In this document: piece by piece, positions 1-10,838 of the stretch | Numbering within the stretch: position 1 is the first letter of the stretch | Layout of the letters: every line of letters starts with the position of its first letter | Source of the DNA: Pelobates cultripes | Lineage: Eukaryota; Chordata; Amphibia; Anura; Pelobatidae | Direction: 5' to 3' | Length of the DNA stretch: 64,000 nucleotides | Assembly (NCBI GenBank): GCA_933207985.1 | Contig: OW240921.1 | Location: 106,219,165-106,283,164 of the forward strand | The notes under the pieces: generated by a model | Seen by the model: the letters and a program-made list of their open reading frames with translations, nothing else | Databases searched by the model: none | Told to the model about the DNA's origin: nothing | Program-made: the position numbers and the translations under genes

Positions 1-539
1 AAAAAATTTATGACAGACTGGCAATCTCGAGTTGGTCACCACAGCCCTCACAAGGCTGGGCCTCACGCTACTGTACAACCAGCACCAACCGAAACTCGGT
101 TACCTGGTACAATCAATTCTTATGACACACAAGATGTTAAACCTGCACGTATGATCCCAGCACATTGGGGAAGCAAGGCATATATATGTATGATGATGTA
201 TCTGTGATGGTCAGATCCAGGGATTCCAGGTAAATCGGGAACTGACCATCCCTTGGTTGGGTTGGCATTTGGAATATGTGGAGATGTTTATTTGTGCAGG
301 TACCCATACAGAAGGGATTTTGTCCCAAACAAATGGACGAGCACTCTCAGGCTCCAGGTACCAGCACCTCTGAACTACCAGAGACCACTGATATGAGTAG
401 TTGCATTGCATACAGACTGTTGCATATATGTTCAAATAGTTCAGGGCACATGACAAACCATGTGTCCCAATACAACTTACAAATAACGTATTCACCATCT
501 GTACACACCAATGCATTTTCAACACTACTGACTCATCAC
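1..539. other. Unassigned sequence left of the DIRS-like element
   Basis: No reading frame here has recognisable similarity, and the open frames are short and overlap on both strands. It may be the degraded 5' part (gag-like region) of the retroelement that follows, because the recognisable reverse-transcriptase similarity starts soon after, but nothing in the sequence proves this. Confidence 0.3.
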
Positions 540-2670
540 CCTTCCAGACTTGTAGTAGATTTACTAAAGCTCTGGAGCTTCAAAGGGCTCCCATACAGGT
601 ATCATAAACACACCTTCAAGGAATATAGCATGCCCTCACTTACAGTCAGCACAACAAAACCATTGGCTGTAAACACTCATAACCAAGATTTGCAGAGGGG
701 TCTTCCAATCTCCACCATTTACAGCATGGCACCAAACACACACATTGGTATTGTCACAAGGAATCTTCCCTTAAACAAAGACTAACCATGGACTTATTGG
801 TAACACACGCTACCCCAAGTCTCAACTCCCTCATACCCTCCGAGGATTTTTCTTACTATACAACACCATTGATCTACCTTTACAGCTATCACTCAAGCAT
901 GGGTTGAAGCTTGATTAAGTAAGACAAATATCATCAACGCAGTAAACGGCTACCATCTACCCTACACACTGGCACTTACATGGCATAAATTGGGCAATCC
1001 TTTCCCCGCTCAACTTTCGAGCTACAGATTAGCCTACTATCGATATTCGCAGATACTCTGTGCTGGTTATGATAACATATCCAGAGGCCTTACAGTCATA
1101 CACTATCTAGAAGACTTCTTGTTAATCAAAGAAAGCATATTTTTCACTAGAAGCCTCACGGCAGCTTAGTCTGGTTGACCACTTGGGCGTCCCAGTACCC
1201 CATAAGAAACAGAAGGCCCAGACACTATCTTCACATTACTGGGCATATGACTTGAGTCGGCATCCATACACGCAAGTTGCCACAAGACAAATAGGGAACA
1301 TTCTCAACTACATCAATCACTACCTCCTGCTTAGTACTTACAACTGCAAGGAACTACGATCCCTACCAGGTTCCTTAATTTTGCCATGCCAATCATACCA
1401 CAAGCTTTCACATCCAGAGTACTTTCCCCTTTTTTCCACACTTCCAACATGACGATCAGAGGAGGTGCCTAGACACCTCAGCAACAGCAGACCTGCACAT
1501 GGGGGGGGGATTTCTTAACCACTTGGCATGGTAAAAGCATGTTCCTTCCAGGATTGTCTGACACTTCTCCAACCAGATGGTCAGACGCAGCGTATACCAC
1601 GGGTTTGGCAGCGATCTACCGGGAACAATTGCTTTGGGGCTGTTGGCCATGGCATCCAGGTTTGGAAATTTTTCCACCACTTCAGCCCCTTTGGGAGATC
1701 TACCCCATTGTAGCAGCTGCTGTGGCATGGGGTAAATCATGGTCAGGGTCATCAATCCGTTGTTACTCAGACAACTAAGCACATACCATATCATCAACAA
1801 ACGCCACTACTCATCCATAAGTTCATGATGTTTCTGGGGAACTCACTTGGTTGGCCACTTATCACATTTCACTTTCATGTACCAGACGGGGGTATACATC
1901 CCTGCCGACAACTGTCTCATTTATATTCCAGGCATGTTCATCATACGCTTCCTACAGCCGCCCATACAGTCACGTCCACTCTTTCGTTCCAGAGACAAAA
2001 TCATGGATTAGACATACTCATGCAGCATAGCATGCACTATCCCACCTAGCACTTTCGTCCCATACTTGTAGAACGCATAACACAGCTTTTCACCTGGCTT
2101 AAAGAATCTCATTGGAACACGACATAGCTCAACCTGTGTCACAAAATTTCTCCTAAGTTTTGCTTATTTTTGCCACCTTAAACTTAAACTATCTCATACA
2201 CCATTAATTATATATTTTACAGGCATTCAACAACACATGATAACCTATGGCCAAAACTACCATAAACTTCATGCTATCATACCAGAAAAGAATATACTCA
2301 GAGGTTTTCAGGAATCCATTCCCTCACGTTCCTCTCAGAGATTACCAATAACCATCCAACTATTCATCCTTATCGGACCTATTAGATCTACAACCATTCA
2401 ATTATACTACCAAGTCGGCCATTACCAGCCATGCATATTGCCTTTTATGCCTTTCTCAGGCCAGAGAATCCACTTCCATCACCACCACTCAGACAGATCA
2501 TTGTCTTCAACGATCCCACGTACGTAAACACATATATCATTACCTCTTGGCTCTACCACATTCCGAAATGAGTCAACATGCACCAACAGTAGAGATAACA
2601 TACTATCCTACCCACAACAAATGGTGCCCACTTTCGGTCCTAGATTCCTACCTTCAAAATCCTTTCAGGA
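540..2670 (+). mobile_element. Decayed DIRS-like tyrosine-recombinase retrotransposon (RT, RNase H, YR)
   Basis: This is a pseudogenised retroelement body read across several frames with many stops. Around 740-900 there are fragments resembling the finger region of DIRS-type reverse transcriptase (for example NLPLNKD followed by TMDLL). The RT catalytic box survives as HYLEDFLLI at 1101-1127, where families of this type usually have YLDD. The segment after it (LGVPVPHKKQ at about 1185) fits the RT thumb region of DIRS elements. RNase H-like sequence follows at about 1590-2030, with VAAAVAWGKSWSGSS and CYSDN near 1711-1776. At about 2230-2665 the frames resemble the tyrosine-recombinase region, ending in EITYYPTHNKWCPLSVLDS; the arginine-box surroundings are eroded. 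DIRS and Ngaro elements integrate with a tyrosine recombinase instead of a DDE integrase. No intact ORF remains. Family is called from motifs by eye; assignment to DIRS rather than Ngaro is uncertain. Confidence 0.7.
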
Positions 2671-2756
2671 ATTAAATACTGTAATGCATTTAAGGAAATG
2701 TCTGGTTAATTTGTATATATTTGTTGACTGTATTAAATCTTTGATTATTCATTTTT

Positions 2757-2884
2757 GCCCTCTTTATTTACAGGCCTACCGTATCGTCGGTATCGGCACA
2801 CCACAACCGACTTGCTCCCTTTACACTATCCTAAGCTTATGCTGGATCCTTACTCCATATACGGCTATTTTGCCCCTTACACAA
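2757..2884 (+). repeat. First copy of a 128-bp perfect direct repeat (candidate B1 of a split repeat)
   Basis: It runs from GCCCTCTTTATTTACAGG to CCCCTTACACAA and is identical base for base to 3070-3197. It lies just after the recombinase-like remnant. Ngaro/PAT-type elements end in split direct repeats (A1, ORFs, B1-A2-B2), and this spacing fits B1. The matching A1 would lie left of the window, so the assignment is an inference. Confidence 0.7.
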
Positions 2885-3069
2885 GTATTAAGGCAGTTTT
2901 GCCTGTATTTGTGGGAGGGGCTTAAATTAATTCACTCCCCTATATAAGGGACACCCCTTACCTGACTCATATCGCTTGAGGTCAGCATCAGAATGACCCT
3001 CCCACCCACTCCTCATTTCAACACTTTCTCTTTTCTTTCCATTTACTTTACTTTCTTACTCCTTGGTGG
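2885..3069 (+). promoter_or_regulatory. 185-bp spacer between the direct repeats, with a TATA-like box
   Basis: The spacer holds CCCCTATATAAGGGACACC; the TATATAAG core is at 2941-2948. In a B1-A2-B2 layout this would be A2, a copy of the element's left end that carries promoter signals. Only the TATA-like string is directly visible. Confidence 0.35.
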
Positions 3070-3197
3070 GCCCTCTTTATTTACAGGCCTACCGTATCGT
3101 CGGTATCGGCACACCACAACCGACTTGCTCCCTTTACACTATCCTAAGCTTATGCTGGATCCTTACTCCATATACGGCTATTTTGCCCCTTACACAA
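3070..3197 (+). repeat. Second copy of the 128-bp perfect direct repeat (candidate B2)
   Basis: It is identical to 2757-2884 over all 128 bases, and similarity stops right after ACACAA on both copies. It is taken as the right end of the DIRS-like element, though no target-site pattern was identified there. Confidence 0.7.
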
Positions 3198-3662
3198 ATA
3201 AAATATAAGCCCACTGATGGGGTGTTAATTCCATGTCTAGTTCTAATTCCCACGCTTTGACAAATGTCAGATTATGTGGGTCCTGTTGGGAAAAATGCGA
3301 GTTGTATAGGAAGGATATTAATTTTCGTGGCTTTGGGGTTTGTGAACATAAGTTCTCTATTTATTTGAGTGTTTTGAGGTGCTTTCCACTTTAGACCTTT
3401 AAGCGATGAATTAAAGCACACTAATTTTACTCTAAGGAGTAAATATTTTGTTTTGCACATATATCTAGAAACTACCTAAAGTTCTATGCCACCGCATATT
3501 GTCTTCTCTCTCTCAGCTTCTCTAAAAAGAACTGCGCTTATACTGTCGTTCCTTATCTACTATAAAAAGTGCGGTAATCTCAACATTTCATATCATACTA
3601 TAGCGATGTTATATATACACTATGTTTTGCAATGTCTACACTATTTTGTCTCTTATGCCTTG
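3198..3662. other. Non-coding stretch between the DIRS-like element and a solo LTR
   Basis: AT-rich sequence without a recognisable gene or repeat. The short open frames on both strands look like chance. Confidence 0.4.
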
Positions 3663-3667
3663 CACTA

Positions 3668-4338
3668 TGTGACGAACTGGACCTCGTCACAGGTTCTTGG
3701 AAGGGCCTACTTGCCAGCCTCTTACCCTGTGACTATGGCCCCTGTGTTAAACCCTAATTGAAAACACTATATGTGCCTCTTGGACTGGTAACCAGAACCA
3801 TTCAAACTTTCAAAGCCATTCGAAATGGCATTCAAACATGTGCTAGCGGCCATCTTGTTCACATGTGAATGTAAATGTGTTATCATTGGTTTGTAAGTTT
3901 GTGTCCCTGTCCCTAACAAGGTCCATGTGGGCGTACACCTTGCTTGGGGATTGTCATAAAAGCAGAGTGTGGCACCATTAAAATTCAGTTCCTGCTTAAC
4001 CCTCAACACATAACCTTGTCTCATGCTTGTAGGGAACCTGCTTCACAGCTATATCACTAGCTCTTGTAAGAGCGTCACATCTATACTCTCTGGAGGAGAA
4101 TCTGCTTCACAGCTATAGCACTAGCTCTTGTAAGAGCGTCACATCTATACTCTCTGGATCCCTGGATCCAGGAATTTGTCCAGAATTGGAAGGGATAGTG
4201 AGACCCCAACCAAGCTGTGGCGGTTTGTGGGGTCTACGGTGCTTATGGTGTCTGGTGCAGTGCTTACGGTCCTCAGCGTCAGCTAGGAAGCATGGATTGG
4301 TGGAGGTACCCAGTAAAGGTGCCCGGTGGTCTGTTACA
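3668..4338 (+). mobile_element. Solo LTR (671 bp) with CACTA target duplication
   Basis: It starts TGTGACGAAC and ends CTGTTACA, giving the TG...CA ends of a retroviral LTR, and is flanked by the same five bases CACTA at 3663-3667 and 4339-4343. It is related to the LTR at 27707-28540: shared blocks include GTTCCTGCTTAACCCTCAA and the GGTACCCAGT...GTGCC segment near the 3' end. No internal retroviral sequence adjoins it, so it is most simply a solo LTR left by LTR-LTR recombination. Inside it, 4038-4094 and 4102-4158 are a tandem duplication with a 64-base period. Confidence 0.8.
4038..4158 (+). repeat. 64-bp-period tandem duplication inside the solo LTR
   Basis: CTGCTTCACAGCTATA through ATACTCTCTGGA occurs twice, at 4038-4094 and 4102-4158, with one mismatch (TATATCA against TATAGCA). 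LTR U3 or R regions often carry such duplications. Confidence 0.75.
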
Positions 4339-4343
4339 CACTA

Positions 4344-5671
4344 CAAATATAAAGAATGTCAAAAAATGGCATAATTAAATGTACGCATGTTTTCGGTGGG
4401 GTATATCTGCTAAACAGTGCTTTTATTTATTTTGTATTTTGACAGAGCCAGAGGAGTGTCCCTTTAACAATATACTGGATTCTAATATGGCTATTCAGTC
4501 AAACAGGAATTGTAGGAAATTGACCAGGAAACTGTAACCTAATCCAACATAAGCTCTCTGGGCCAAACTTTTGGTTTGATTGTGACAATCTTAATACCTG
4601 TATTCCTAAAATATGACTATTAAAAGGTATGAGATTTGCTAGAATTACTTCTTCTCAACTCTTTTCAGGTTTTAAGTCAACTCTGGCCAACTCCCAACAC
4701 AAGTAACATAGTTTTGGTTTAAAACGTGCAATAGCATGGTATTTGGTTTAGCAAAGACGAATGTCATTTGATCAGGTTTGTTTGACAAAATCTTCAGGTA
4801 TTACAGTGTGTATTGATTTATACTATAATATATGGGGGGGAAAAAGGTAACCTAGAGGTAACCAAACCACATTTGCAGAAATCAGCAATAAAATTGCAGT
4901 TGGCACTAGCTATAAAAGAGGTCTACTCAGCACCCAAAACTCACACCCTCTGATTCAATGAGGAAGTGTTAGCCCAATGCTCCCAGCCTAACATTGCAGT
5001 CCATTGTTTGGTAGGTTTGGACAGCTGATGCTTCAAACTGGGTTTCCTTCCCCTCCCCTTCTCCCCCCCCCCCCACCTTCTTTTGAATTATGAGAGAACC
5101 CCTATTTTTTGTCTGTCCAATAGGACAGTCTGACAAAAAGTTACATGATAGCACTCAATAAAAATACAAAATAGTGGTCATGGTGTTTAGAGTGCCCCTT
5201 TAAGCTTATCATTCTTCCTGCATCACAGTGATGGGTTTAGGGAAATAAAAAAAACACGACCAGCCATATATAAGGAAAGTATACCTACTGAAATGAGTCG
5301 TGGTGAAAGAGGCAGCATATAACTTGTGTACCACTGTCGCCAGTAAATTATTTTAGTTAATACATTTTTGTTTACGTTAACAAAAGACAAACTGCAGCCA
5401 TCTTTTTATTTTTAGCAGAAGAACATGTCCTGTGATGACAATATGCTCTATAAAATGGAAAGTAACAATGTCACACAGATCTTTGCTAAAATACCACTTT
5501 ACAAGCAATAATATCACACTATGTGATAACCGTTTTATGGATAACTGGCAGTAATAGTCAAACAAATGATATATGGTCTGTTAGAAAGCGAATTTGGTTT
5601 CGCTGGTTTTATTCCTTTATATATAACTGTATATCCGTCAGAATATTAGATCTGGCCATAGATGACAGGTG
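4344..5671. other. Non-coding stretch with MITE remnants
   Basis: No gene is seen. About 4373-4472 resembles the end of the TTAA-flanked repeat found at 10839-11287 (shared ATATCTGCTAAACAGTG-like segment and closing GTGTCCCTTTAA). About 4850-5204 is probably another degraded element, ending GTGCCCCTTTAA. A C-tract lies near 5061-5076. Confidence 0.4.
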
Positions 5672-5675
5672 ACAA

Positions 5676-5676
5676 C

Positions 5677-5729
<53 letters not shown>
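5676..5729. repeat. TA/CA microsatellite
   Basis: A (TA)n run passes into a (CA)n run, directly next to the left arm of the inverted repeat at 5730. Confidence 0.85.
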
Positions 5730-5969
5730 ATACAGAATCCAGCGCACTCGCTTATTCACTAAACAATGATTTCAAATCTTAGAGATTGTAGTAGTTTTAT
5801 TTAAAATTTACATTGACGTTGTGGCAGGCTTATGCAATATATGATCATATAATGTAACTAAACCCCCATTATTTGTTACCTAAGTAAGGTGTTTTTAGAT
5901 AAAACTACTACAATCTCTAAGATTTGAAATCATTGTTTAGTGAATAAGCGAGTGCGCTGGATTCTGTAT
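5730..5969. repeat. Perfect 71-bp inverted repeat with 98-bp spacer
   Basis: The left arm 5730-5800 (ATACAGAATCCAGCGC...GTAGTTTTAT) is the exact reverse complement of 5899-5969. A transcript could fold into a 71-bp perfect hairpin. It may be a young foldback or MITE-like element, or the doubled end of a larger repeat; no target duplication was identified. Confidence 0.85.
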
Positions 5970-7182
5970 TTTGTATATTTTGGCCTCAGCGGCACCCTAT
6001 AAGGTATGCATGTTCAGGTGAGCGCAGCCCTCTTTGATTTGTTTATATATATTTTAGGTATTCTTTAACTGTGGATGACTATCCTATCTGCAACATTATC
6101 GTGTCATCGGATTAATCTGGAAACATTTCATGAGAAGTACATAAACACCCAGCAATAACCCATCACGGAGCTTGCATATTGTACTATTCTCCTGGGTAAC
6201 AATGAGTCTGATAAGTGGAGCTTACAGATTTAATCCACAAAGATAAAACGCAGATATGATTTATGCTCCTTTTGTGTTTCTGAGCAAACAGATAGAATAT
6301 CCCTGGGCTGCAAGTAAGGAATTCTCTCAATAAAATACAATTTCATTTTCAGATACTTTATTTTCCCCTTCACCATCAAGGTGTTAGTAGGCTTGCGTTT
6401 TATTTTTTTACATTTAGTAATGGTTACATGAAATATTTATTTAGGGCGTTCAATGCCCTCATGGCATTTCTTTATTTTTGGATGAAAAGACAAACATTTT
6501 TCAGTCATAAAGTACATTTCATTTTATTCATTAAACAAGCTTATTTTATTTTGATTAATCATCAGCTAAGTAAGTTAAAAAAAAATGAGGCATATTGTAT
6601 TAACTTGTTGCTCAACTAAGACCAGGCTCGGACAATGCCTATCTGACAAGGTTACTAAAGAACTCAAAATCATTTGCAAATTTAAGGCCAGATCAGCCAA
6701 ACTGAAATAATAGCTAACTTAGATCATTTTTCCAGCTTGGGTACTGTAACTTTAAATTTGCTGAGCTGTGTACATACATTTGATAAGGAAGTCTTTCTAG
6801 AGTCAGGGGGTGTGGCTAAGGAGGCCGGCTTATGATGCAGCATTCTGCAAAACATGTATTTTTATTTCTGCAAAAACTATAAAGATTTGAGCTTGCAAAA
6901 ATACAGCATATTAATAAAGTCAAACCCTATTAGGGATGTGCATGGGCCAAAAATTCGGGCCTTCTGCACTTGGAGAATTCGGCAATTCCATGGAATAATA
7001 GACCTGCTCTGTAAGAGGCACAGACCCATGCCTTCTCATTATGCTTACAACCAAAAAGTATATTATTACAATGTAAAGGAGAAAAAAAAAAAAAAAAGCT
7101 GGCAGTCCTTTTTGAAGGTCTTGTTGCCAGTAGGTGGCGCCCTCACCACATTCGCTGCTAACTAAAGATGTGCAAAGACAGC
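5970..7182. other. Non-coding, AT-rich stretch
   Basis: No gene or clear element recognised. A poly-A tract lies near 7083-7097. Open frames here are short and unsupported. Confidence 0.4.
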
Positions 7183-7617
7183 TAAAGGAGCACTATAAGG
7201 TCATTAGGTACCCCCTACCCTTAGGGCCCACCTCTGGCTGGGCTGAATGGGTTAAAACACTTTCAGCCACTTACCTTTCTCCAGCGCCGGGCTCCCTCTG
7301 TGCTGGGGAACTCTCCACCCCCTGCCGACGTCAGCTCTGAATGCGCATATGCGTCAAGAGTTGCGCGTGCATTCAAACAGCCCATATGAAAGCATTACTC
7401 AATGCTTTCCTATAGACGTCCAGAGTCTTGAATCGTGGAAGTGCCTCTAGTGGCAGTCAGTGAGACAGCCACTAGAGGCTTGATTAACCCTCAGTGAAAC
7501 ATAGCAGTGTCTCTGAAACTGCTATGTTTTCAGCTGCAGGGTTAAAACTAGAGGGACCTGGCACCCAGACCACTTAATTGAGCTGAAGTGGTCTGGGTGC
7601 CTATAGTGGTCCTTTAA
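7183..7617. mobile_element. MITE of the CACTATAGG / CCTATAGTG family
   Basis: It begins AAAGGAGCACTATAAGG and ends CCTATAGTGGTCCTTTAA, which are imperfect inverted termini. Internally it has complementary blocks (ACCCAGACCACTT / AAGTGGTCTGGGT; AACATAGCAG / CTGCTATGTT; GAAAGCATT / AATGCTTTC). The same body recurs at 11350, 20156 and 39463, and related TTAA-flanked elements are common in this window. No protein is encoded. Confidence 0.75.
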
Positions 7618-7693
7618 CCCCTTAAGAACACATGACATGTGTGACATGTCATGATTCCCTTTTATTCCAGAAGTTTGGTCCTTAAGGGGTTAA
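7618..7693. mobile_element. Short TTAA-type palindromic MITE
   Basis: Ends are CCCCTTAAG... and ...CTTAAGGGGTTAA, with internal ACATGACATGTGTGACATGT. It is the same element as 17959-18036 and 37267-37341, in the opposite orientation, and abuts the preceding MITE. TTAA at the ends suggests piggyBac-type mobilisation. Confidence 0.7.
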
Positions 7694-7762
7694 AGGAAAT
7701 ACTCTGATAAGCCTAGGTGCATTGTGGGTGATCAGATTCTGTACGTGATGAGGTTGATTTGC

Positions 7763-8190
7763 TTAAAGGGACACCACCACCCAAATACAAAATTAATTTT
7801 AAAAAAAAAATCACTGTTCAGTATATATACCCCCAAATGAAAACTTGCATCATTTTTACATTGGAGTTATATCTAAAATAGTCTGCAAAAACTGTATCTT
7901 TGTCTGCTGCCTTTGCAAGACCTCCCCTTCTAACTCCACCCAGACTCTGTGTCTTTCCAATCAGACTTTCCAATACAGCTCAATGAAAAGTCTTTGCAAG
8001 GCAGGTGCTCTGGGCAATTGCTGCCTCTTATACTCAGTGCAAATAAGCTAAGAGAACCAGAAAGTAACCGGACCTGTTGCCGGCTTGAAAAGCCAGGGGG
8101 TGTAACCAGATTAATTTATTAAAGTGTCAATTTCTATTGAAAGTTGCACTATTTCCAAACTTAAAGAAGAGGACACCCTATTACCACCTA
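7763..8190. mobile_element. TTAAAGGGACAC-family interspersed repeat
   Basis: It starts TTAAAGGGACACC and shares its body, in reverse orientation, with 10839-11287 (for example GCTCAATGAAAAGTCTTTGCAAGG against CTTTGCAAGGC-like blocks). Its right end near 8175-8190 is eroded. Non-coding. Confidence 0.55.
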
Positions 8191-8418
8191 AAGCTTTTCA
8201 GCAAGCTAATCTGCTTTAGGAGTCTGGATTGTCCATTTAAGCAATAAGAAATTCAGTAAAATGCATTTTTTAAAAGTCAATGATTGAATGCAAGGGTTGC
8301 ATGTGAAATCAATAAATATATATTCAAAATAGTTCCTCTTTAAACCAGCTCCAAATTTGCCTTGATTCTTGGGTTCCCCAACAATGAATTTATGCAAATA
8401 AGTTAGTATGTATAAATA

Positions 8419-9978
8419 CAGGGAGTGCAGAATTATTAGGCAAGTTGTATTTTTGAGGATTAATTTTATTATTGAACAACAACCATGTTCTCAATGAACC
8501 CAAAAAACTCATTAATATCAAAGCTGAATATTTTTGGAAGTAGTTTTTAGTTTGTTTTTAGTTATAGCTATGTTAGGGGGATATCTGTGTGTGCAGGTGA
8601 CTATTACTGTGCATAATTATTAGGCAACTTAACAAAAAACAAATATATACCCATTTCAATTATTTATTACCAGTGAAACCAATATAACATCTCAACATTC
8701 ACAAATATACATTTCTGACATTCAAAAACAAAACAAAAACAAATCAGTGACCAATATAGCCACCTTTCTTTGCAAGGACACTCAAAAGCCTGCCATCCAT
8801 GGATTCTGTCAGTGTTTTGATCTGTTCACCATCAACATTGCGTGCAGCAGCAACCACAGCCTCCCAGACACTGTTCAGAGAGGTGTACTGTTTTCCCTCC
8901 TTGTAAATCTCACATTTGATGATGGACCACAGGTTCTCAATGGGGTTCAGATCAGGTGAACAAGGAGGCCATGTCATTAGATTTTCTTCTTTTATACCCT
9001 TTCTTGCCAGCCACGCTGTGGAGTACTTGGACGCGTGTGATGGAGCATTGTCCTGCATGAAAATCATGTTTTTCTTGAAGGATGCAGACTTCTTCCTGTA
9101 CCACTGCTTGAAGAAGGTGTCTTCCAGGAACTGGCAGTAGGACTGGGAGTTGAGCTTGACTCCATCCTCAACCCGAAAAGGCCCCACAAGCTCATCTTTG
9201 ATGATACCAGCCCAAACCAGTACTCCACCTCCACCTTGCTGGCGTCTGAGTCGGACTGGAGCTCTCTACCCTTTACCAATCCAGCCACGGGCCCATCCAT
9301 CTGGCCCATCAAGACTCACTCTCATTTCATCAGTCCATAAAACCTTAGAAAAATCAGTCTTGAGATATTTCTTGGCCCAGTCTTGACGTTTCAGCTTGTG
9401 TGTCTTGTTCAGTGGTGGTCGTCTTTCAGCCTTTCTTACCTTGGCCATGTCTCTGAGTATTGCACACCTTGTGCTTTTGGGCACTCCAGTGATGTTGCAG
9501 CTCTGAAATATGGCCAAACTGGTGGCAAGTGGCATCGTGGCAGCTGCACGCTTGACTTTTCTCAGTTCATGGGCAGTTATTTTGCGCCTTGGTTTTTCCA
9601 CACGCTTCTTGCGACCCTGTTGACTATTTTGAATGAAACGCTTGATTGTTCGATGATCACGCTTCAGAAGCTTTGCAATTTTAAGAGTGCTGCATCCCTC
9701 TGCAAGATATCTCACTATTTTTGACTTTTCTGAGCCTGTCAAGTCCTCCTTTTGACCCATTTTGCCAAAGGAAAGGAAGTTGCCTAATAATTATGCACAC
9801 CTGATATAGGGTGTTGATGTCATTAGACCACACCCCTTCTCATTACAGAGATGCACATCACCTAATATGCTTAATTGGTAGTAGGCTTTCGAGCCTATAC
9901 AGCTTGGAGTAAGACAACATGCATAAAGAGGATGATGTGGTCAAAATACTAATTTGCCTAATAATTCTGCACTCCCTG
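8419..9978 (-). mobile_element. Near-complete Tc1/mariner transposon with IR/DR ends
   Basis: The element is 1560 bp and flanked by TA on both sides. The outer 25 bases match perfectly as inverted repeats: 8419-8443 (CAGGGAGTGCAGAATTATTA...) and 9954-9978. A second, internal pair is at 8608-8630 and 9781-9800 (TGTGCATAATTATTAGGCA in inverted orientation). That makes four putative transposase sites in the IR/DR layout known from Tc1-like elements. A transposase ORF with one premature stop fills the centre on the minus strand. The perfect termini suggest a fairly recent insertion. Confidence 0.93.
8744..9760 (-). pseudogene. Tc1/mariner transposase with one in-frame amber stop
   Basis: Cut-and-paste transposase. 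The frame runs from MGQKEDLTGSEKSK at 9760 to KKGGYIGH at 8747, 339 codons counting the stop, and is broken once by a TAG at 9266-9268 (codon 165). There is no frameshift: the downstream part continues in the same frame with RAPVRLRRQQ. The N-terminal ~110 residues form the paired-like helix-turn-helix region (KIVRYLAEGCSTLKIAKLLK, then a basic GRKKRVEKPRRK linker). The catalytic triad is visible as D in LWTDE, D in MQDNAPSH and E in NPIENLW. The last two are separated by 37 residues, so the signature is DD37E rather than the DD34E of classic Tc1. Length is normal for the family. As it stands the copy would give a truncated protein without the second D and the E. Confidence 0.9.
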
Positions 9979-9980
9979 TA

Positions 9981-10295
9981 TACTGACAAACACAGACGTG
10001 ACACAACAATTAATAGTTACAGTAAACATTTCTCAGCTAATTATAAATCAAACAGAACAAGTACCAGTGATTCCTTATGTCCTCATTCTCCCTTGTTTAT
10101 TTATATAAGGTTTTTCATTTGAAAACAATTCAATTTAGCAGCAATTCATGCACAGCTACCTCAAGGTGCTATGTGTTTCAGTGGAAGATTGTTCAATAAT
10201 GAGGTTGAGCTTGTAGACGTTTGCAGTGTGGAGGCAAATGTTAGACCATGTAGCAGTTCTGGGTGAGATGACTTGGTGATGTTCTTTTAAGTATT
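9981..10295. other. Non-coding stretch
   Basis: No gene or clear repeat recognised between the Tc1/mariner element and the hAT-like MITE. Confidence 0.4.
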
Positions 10296-10303
10296 AACTA
10301 GAC

Positions 10304-10436
10304 CAGGCTTCCCCAAACTCTGGCCCTCCAGATGTTGTTGAATTACAATTCCCATGATTCTCAGCCTATTTCATTCATAGAATCAGGGGAGTTGTAGTTC
10401 AACAACATCTGGAGGGCCAGAGTTTGGGGAAGCCTG
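10304..10436. mobile_element. hAT-like MITE (133 bp) with perfect 8-bp TSD
   Basis: It starts CAGGCTTCCCCAAACTCTGG and ends with the reverse complement of that string (CCAGAGTTTGGGGAAGCCTG). The flanks AACTAGAC at 10296-10303 and 10437-10444 are identical. An 8-bp duplication with CAG...CTG ends is the hAT pattern. The inverted arms extend about 45 bases around a short centre. It encodes nothing and would need a transposase supplied in trans. Confidence 0.9.
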
Positions 10437-10838
10437 AACTAGACCATCATGTATTTACAGAACTGTATTATCCATTACAACGTTGCCCTCTTTGACAGCA
10501 TTCCTGGTCTTTGCCTTACCTGCACCTCCATTCCTGAGTCCTTTAAGTTTGTGGTTTAAAAAAAATTAAAAAAAAATTCCTTCTTCAAATTTTAAATCCC
10601 CATTTATGGTTTTCTGGGGACGCCAAACAGCTTGCACCTTCAACACTCAGTGCTATTTTATTGTTGTCTCTCAAAGCTATTTTTTTAAATAAATTTTCCA
10701 GTTTTAAGAGTTTTATTTAATTTGCCAGCTTTCTGCCAAAGTCATAATATCATGTACAGCAGCATTTGTGTAGTGAAAAGGGAAACACTGCAAGCTGGGA
10801 TCGAGAGGCAGAAACGGTGCATATCTGGTATTAAACTT

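Noticed and set aside
9383..9724. Plus-strand frames of 70-113 codons inside the Tc1/mariner element
   Set aside because: They are antisense to the transposase, whose motifs identify the real frame.
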